Part shown: positions 30,854 through 33,312 of the stretch, piece by piece | Layout of the letters: the number at the start of each line of letters is the position of its first letter | Position numbering within the stretch: position 1 is the stretch's first letter | Source: Myxococcales bacterium | GTDB lineage: Bacteria > Myxococcota_A > Polyangia > Polyangiales > Polyangiaceae | DNA: 33,312 nucleotides | Direction: 5' to 3' | NCBI GenBank assembly: GCA_012514535.1 | Contig: JAAZAA010000056.1 | Coordinates: forward strand, 67,932-101,243 | Notes under the pieces: generated by a model | Told to the model about the DNA's origin: nothing | Databases searched by the model: none | The model's input: only the letters and a program-made list of their open reading frames with translations | Translations under genes and position numbers: made by a program

Positions 30854-30899
30854 CTGGGGTCCGAAGCGCGCGCCCCACCGGCGCGGCACCCAGCGCACC

Positions 30900-33035
30900 A
30901 TGAGATTCCACACAGCCGCCCGTTCCCTTTCCCTGCGTCTGCGTCTCCTCCTCGGTCTGCTCGTCCTGCTCACCGCGGGGTCGACCTGGGCCGCGCCCCA
31001 GGCGCGTCTGCTCCGCGTCGATCCCCGGGCGGCCGTCGAGAGCGGTGGGCCCGTGCTCACCACCGTCATCGAGGTCTCCCAGGGCAAGCGCGTCAGTGAC
31101 GCCGTCCGTCCCTGCGCGACGCTGCGGGGCAACGCCCAGCTCGACTGCATGAGCGACGCGCTGGAGAAGCCCCTCGCGCTCTACACGCCCTTCAATTTCC
31201 CGGCGGAGAACGCCCTGTTCGCGGTGCACGTCGACGGGACGGACCGCCAGGCGCGCTACCTCAGCCACACCCGCTGGGGCGAGTCCCAGCAGACCCCCGG
31301 CGTGGGCACGGCGTGGCTCATCCTGATCGACGCCGACGCGCGCATGGGGAGCAGCTTCACCGACGCGCGCGAGCTCGCCAAGCGCTTCGTCGAGTCGATG
31401 GGCCCCAACGACACCGTCAACATCATGTTCTTCAACGACCGCCAGGTCGTCGAAGACTCCAAGTGGCTCCCCGCCGCGAAGAAGAAGAACGCGACGGCCG
31501 TCATCGACGGCGTGACGCGGACCTTCGCGTCCCAGGGGCGCAACCGCTCCCTGCTCACGATCATCAAACAAGCCGCCACGGACGCCTTCAGCGCCCTCGG
31601 CAACGCCGGTGAGGACATCCAGGTGCCCCTGCACCAGGCCCTCGTCGTGCTGTCGACCGGCTTCGGCGGCGCCGATCCAGCGACGACCGGCCCCGGCGCC
31701 CTGCAGCTCTCCCAGTACCTCACGGGCGGACGCTTCCCGGAGGACAACTCGGCCCTGCCCAAGACCCCCGTCCCGGTCATCAGCGTCTTCTTCCCGCCGA
31801 GCGTGATCGACGAGTACCGCCAGAACTCCCTCGAGTTCATGCAGAACCTCGCCGACCCCGAGATCGGCGGCTTCTTCACGGTGATGCGCCAGGGGCAAGC
31901 GAGCCGGGCACCGAAGATCGTCGAGGCGGTGCGGAGCCGCTTCGCCCGCATGTACATCGTCAAGTGGCGGGTCGCCTGCATCGCCCCCACCACGACCCAG
32001 AGCTTCCGCCTGGTGTTCACGAACGTGGACCCGCCCCTGCTCGGAGACAACTCCTTCAAGGATGTCCCCGTGGGCATCGATCCCACGACCTGGCCCCTCG
32101 ACGTGAACGTCGAGGCCACCCAGCAGGACGCCGCGCGGCGAGGCGGGATCTACCCGGGCGGCACCTTCCGGGTGTACGGCGATTTCTGCTGGGGCGGCGA
32201 TGCCTCGCGCGCGGAGGTCTACTTCGTCCCCGCCGGCCAGCAGCTCCCCGCGGAGCTCGCGGGCGCCAGCGTCGAGAAGGCTAAGCAGACCCAGCAACAG
32301 CTGATCGCGATGGACATGAAGGGGCGCGCCGTCGTCGCCAACGACAGCTTCGTGGAGTTCGAAGCGCCCGACAAAGACAAGATCTTGCACGGCTCCGGGG
32401 AGCAAGCCGTGGTGCGCCTGGTGGTGTTCGACAACCGGGCGGGGCGCACCTCGGGCGCGACGGCGGACACGGTGTTGCAGCTCAAGGGCACGACACCGCC
32501 TCTGCCCATCCTGCTCATCCTCGGGGGCGCCTTCGCGCTCGTCGTGCTGGCCCTCCTGCTCGTGGTCATGCTCCGCATGGGGGGCAAGCGACGTCCGGCG
32601 GCGCCCGCGGCCGCGCCGGCCTTCGCCGGTCACTACCCCGCGCCCGCGCCGATCGGCGGCCCCGCCGTGGGCGGCCCCATGATGGCCTCCGCCGGTGCGG
32701 CCATGGGCGGCGGCGTCGCGCGAGGCGCTCCTGTGGGCGGCGCCAGCCGCGCCACCCTCCAGGGACCCGCCGGGGTGTTCACGGTGTTGCCGGGTCTCGA
32801 GATGAAGGCCGGTCGCGACGGGGGCCAGTGCGCGATCTTCCTGGAGAACGGCCAGGTGTCGGCGGTCCACGCGTCGCTGAAGCTCGAGGGCGGTCAGCTC
32901 CTCGTGCGCGACGAGGGCAGCACCGGGGGCACGACGATCAACGGGCACCCCGTGAGCCCCGGCGCCTGGACCCCCCTCCACGGCGGAGACCGCGTCGCCT
33001 TTGGGCCTGTCGAGTTGACCGTCACGCTGGAGTAG
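30900..33035 (+). CDS. Membrane protein with periplasmic VWA domain and cytoplasmic FHA domain
   Basis: A 711-residue protein. The signal peptide spans about 1-32 and a von Willebrand A-like domain about 136-355. The MIDAS position reads D144-A-D146-A-R with GSS following, so the usual DxSxS is degenerate. A beta-rich region reaches about 530, a membrane helix spans about 535-559, and a Gly/Pro/Ala-rich linker leads to a C-terminal FHA domain (about 628-711: AGRDGG, VSAVHASLKLEGG, GSTGGTTINGHPV, GGDRVAFGPVEL). The topology puts VWA outside and FHA inside. FHA domains bind phosphothreonine, so the protein may link an envelope interaction to Ser/Thr kinase signalling, which is abundant in myxobacteria. 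The frame is open upstream to 30822, but the ATG at 30900 begins a proper signal peptide. Confidence 0.88.
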   Translation: MRFHTAARSLSLRLRLLLGLLVLLTAGSTWAAPQARLLRVDPRAAVESGGPVLTTVIEVSQGKRVSDAVRPCATLRGNAQLDCMSDALEKPLALYTPFNFPAENALFAVHVDGTDRQARYLSHTRWGESQQTPGVGTAWLILIDADARMGSSFTDARELAKRFVESMGPNDTVNIMFFNDRQVVEDSKWLPAAKKKNATAVIDGVTRTFASQGRNRSLLTIIKQAATDAFSALGNAGEDIQVPLHQALVVLSTGFGGADPATTGPGALQLSQYLTGGRFPEDNSALPKTPVPVISVFFPPSVIDEYRQNSLEFMQNLADPEIGGFFTVMRQGQASRAPKIVEAVRSRFARMYIVKWRVACIAPTTTQSFRLVFTNVDPPLLGDNSFKDVPVGIDPTTWPLDVNVEATQQDAARRGGIYPGGTFRVYGDFCWGGDASRAEVYFVPAGQQLPAELAGASVEKAKQTQQQLIAMDMKGRAVVANDSFVEFEAPDKDKILHGSGEQAVVRLVVFDNRAGRTSGATADTVLQLKGTTPPLPILLILGGAFALVVLALLLVVMLRMGGKRRPAAPAAAPAFAGHYPAPAPIGGPAVGGPMMASAGAAMGGGVARGAPVGGASRATLQGPAGVFTVLPGLEMKAGRDGGQCAIFLENGQVSAVHASLKLEGGQLLVRDEGSTGGTTINGHPVSPGAWTPLHGGDRVAFGPVELTVTLE

Positions 33036-33054
33036 CCCTCCCCACAGAGGCGTA

Positions 33055-33088
33055 CCCCCGGAGCCGCCCACACGGCGACCTCCGGGGG
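33055..33088 (+). terminator. Terminator hairpin after the VWA/FHA gene
   Basis: CCCCCGGAG (33055-33063) and CTCCGGGGG (33080-33088) form a perfect 9-bp stem with a 16-base loop, 20 bases after the stop codon. No T-tract follows. Confidence 0.6.
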
Positions 33089-33175
33089 CGACGTCCGTCG
33101 CTCGAGGACCACGTCCCCCCCTCACGTCCCCTCGCCCCATCCCCGATACCTTAGGCGCGGGCGCCGCCCGTCAAG

Positions 33176-33285
33176 CTCGGGTTTTGGCGAGGCTTTCGCG
33201 AGCACCGGAGCGGAACGTACGTGGGTACTTGAGCACCGGAGCGCAGCGCCCCTTCCCCGAGGATTGGGCGAAGCCAAAACCCGAG
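33176..33285. repeat. 110-bp element with perfect 13-bp inverted ends
   Basis: CTCGGGTTTTGGC (33176-33188) and GCCAAAACCCGAG (33273-33285) are perfect inverted copies. Inside, GAGCACCGGAGCG occurs twice as a direct repeat (33200-33212 and 33231-33243), and GGCTTTCGC (33191-33199) can also pair with GCGAAGCC near the right end (33268-33275). There is no gene. It could be a small non-autonomous mobile element, a dispersed palindromic repeat or a structured RNA. No clear target-site duplication is visible. Confidence 0.6.
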
Positions 33286-33312
33286 ATCGGCGGGCGTCCT
33301 GGTCCGTTAAGA

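Larger units (their letters stand above)
30500..30899. other. 400-bp intergenic region between rplS and the VWA/FHA gene
   Basis: No gene is recognised. It holds an 11-bp tandem repeat CGACCGCGGAG (30517-30538), an 18-bp perfect palindrome (30565-30582), a tRNA 3'-end-like tract (about 30635-30670), a terminator hairpin (30673-30695), a 14-bp palindrome (30709-30722) and an ECF-type promoter candidate (30826-30853). Confidence 0.7.

Noticed and set aside
1-33312. Mobile elements, phage genes or a resistance cassette around the OXA gene
   Set aside because: No transposase, integrase, attC-like site or flanking repeats were seen, and base composition matches the neighbours.

Overview
The window is very GC-rich, with strong third-position GC in its genes. 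It looks like a chromosomal segment of a myxobacterium (Myxococcota, perhaps Polyangiales). That is inferred from the gene types: lipoproteins with proline-rich linkers, a PEGA-domain protein, a giant TPR protein, a VWA/FHA membrane protein and an RluA-methyltransferase fusion. I see no insertion sequence, integrase, phage gene or CRISPR array. I read 24 protein genes and one tRNA.

Left part (1-7443): the 3' end of a ketoacyl synthase gene is followed by an Sfp/EntD-type phosphopantetheinyl transferase. A leftward run then encodes a universal stress protein, an M48 metalloprotease lipoprotein and a class D beta-lactamase lipoprotein. A GH5 glycosidase lipoprotein, a DagK/YegS-type lipid kinase and SurE follow.

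Middle (7551-18827): tRNA-Leu(GAG), a soluble histidine kinase joined to a receiver domain, a lipoprotein with carboxypeptidase-regulatory-like repeats, and a 2148-residue TPR protein whose 39-bp coding repeat predicts a long charged single alpha-helix. A PEGA-domain membrane protein diverges from the last.

Right-middle (18980-26144): threonine synthase diverges from a tightly coupled four-gene envelope operon. This encodes a CDP-alcohol phosphotransferase with a degenerate N-terminal domain, an outer-membrane barrel, a YceI-like lipoprotein and a small acidic lipoprotein. It converges on an L,D-transpeptidase.

Right (26209-33312): a cluster for 50S ribosome assembly holds rlmE, a pseudouridine synthase/methyltransferase fusion, rplC, and the divergent rplS across 704 bp. 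Both ribosomal genes lie outside their usual operons. A VWA-TM-FHA protein follows, then an intergenic element with 13-bp inverted ends.

The observations most worth checking are: the 50S cluster and its fusion gene, which has no ATG/GTG/TTG upstream of its conserved start region but does have a CTG overlapping the rplC stop; two convergent gene pairs whose stop codons lie inside one shared palindrome; -10-like boxes directly in front of GTG starts (thrC and the kinase); and the 110-bp inverted-repeat element at the right end.
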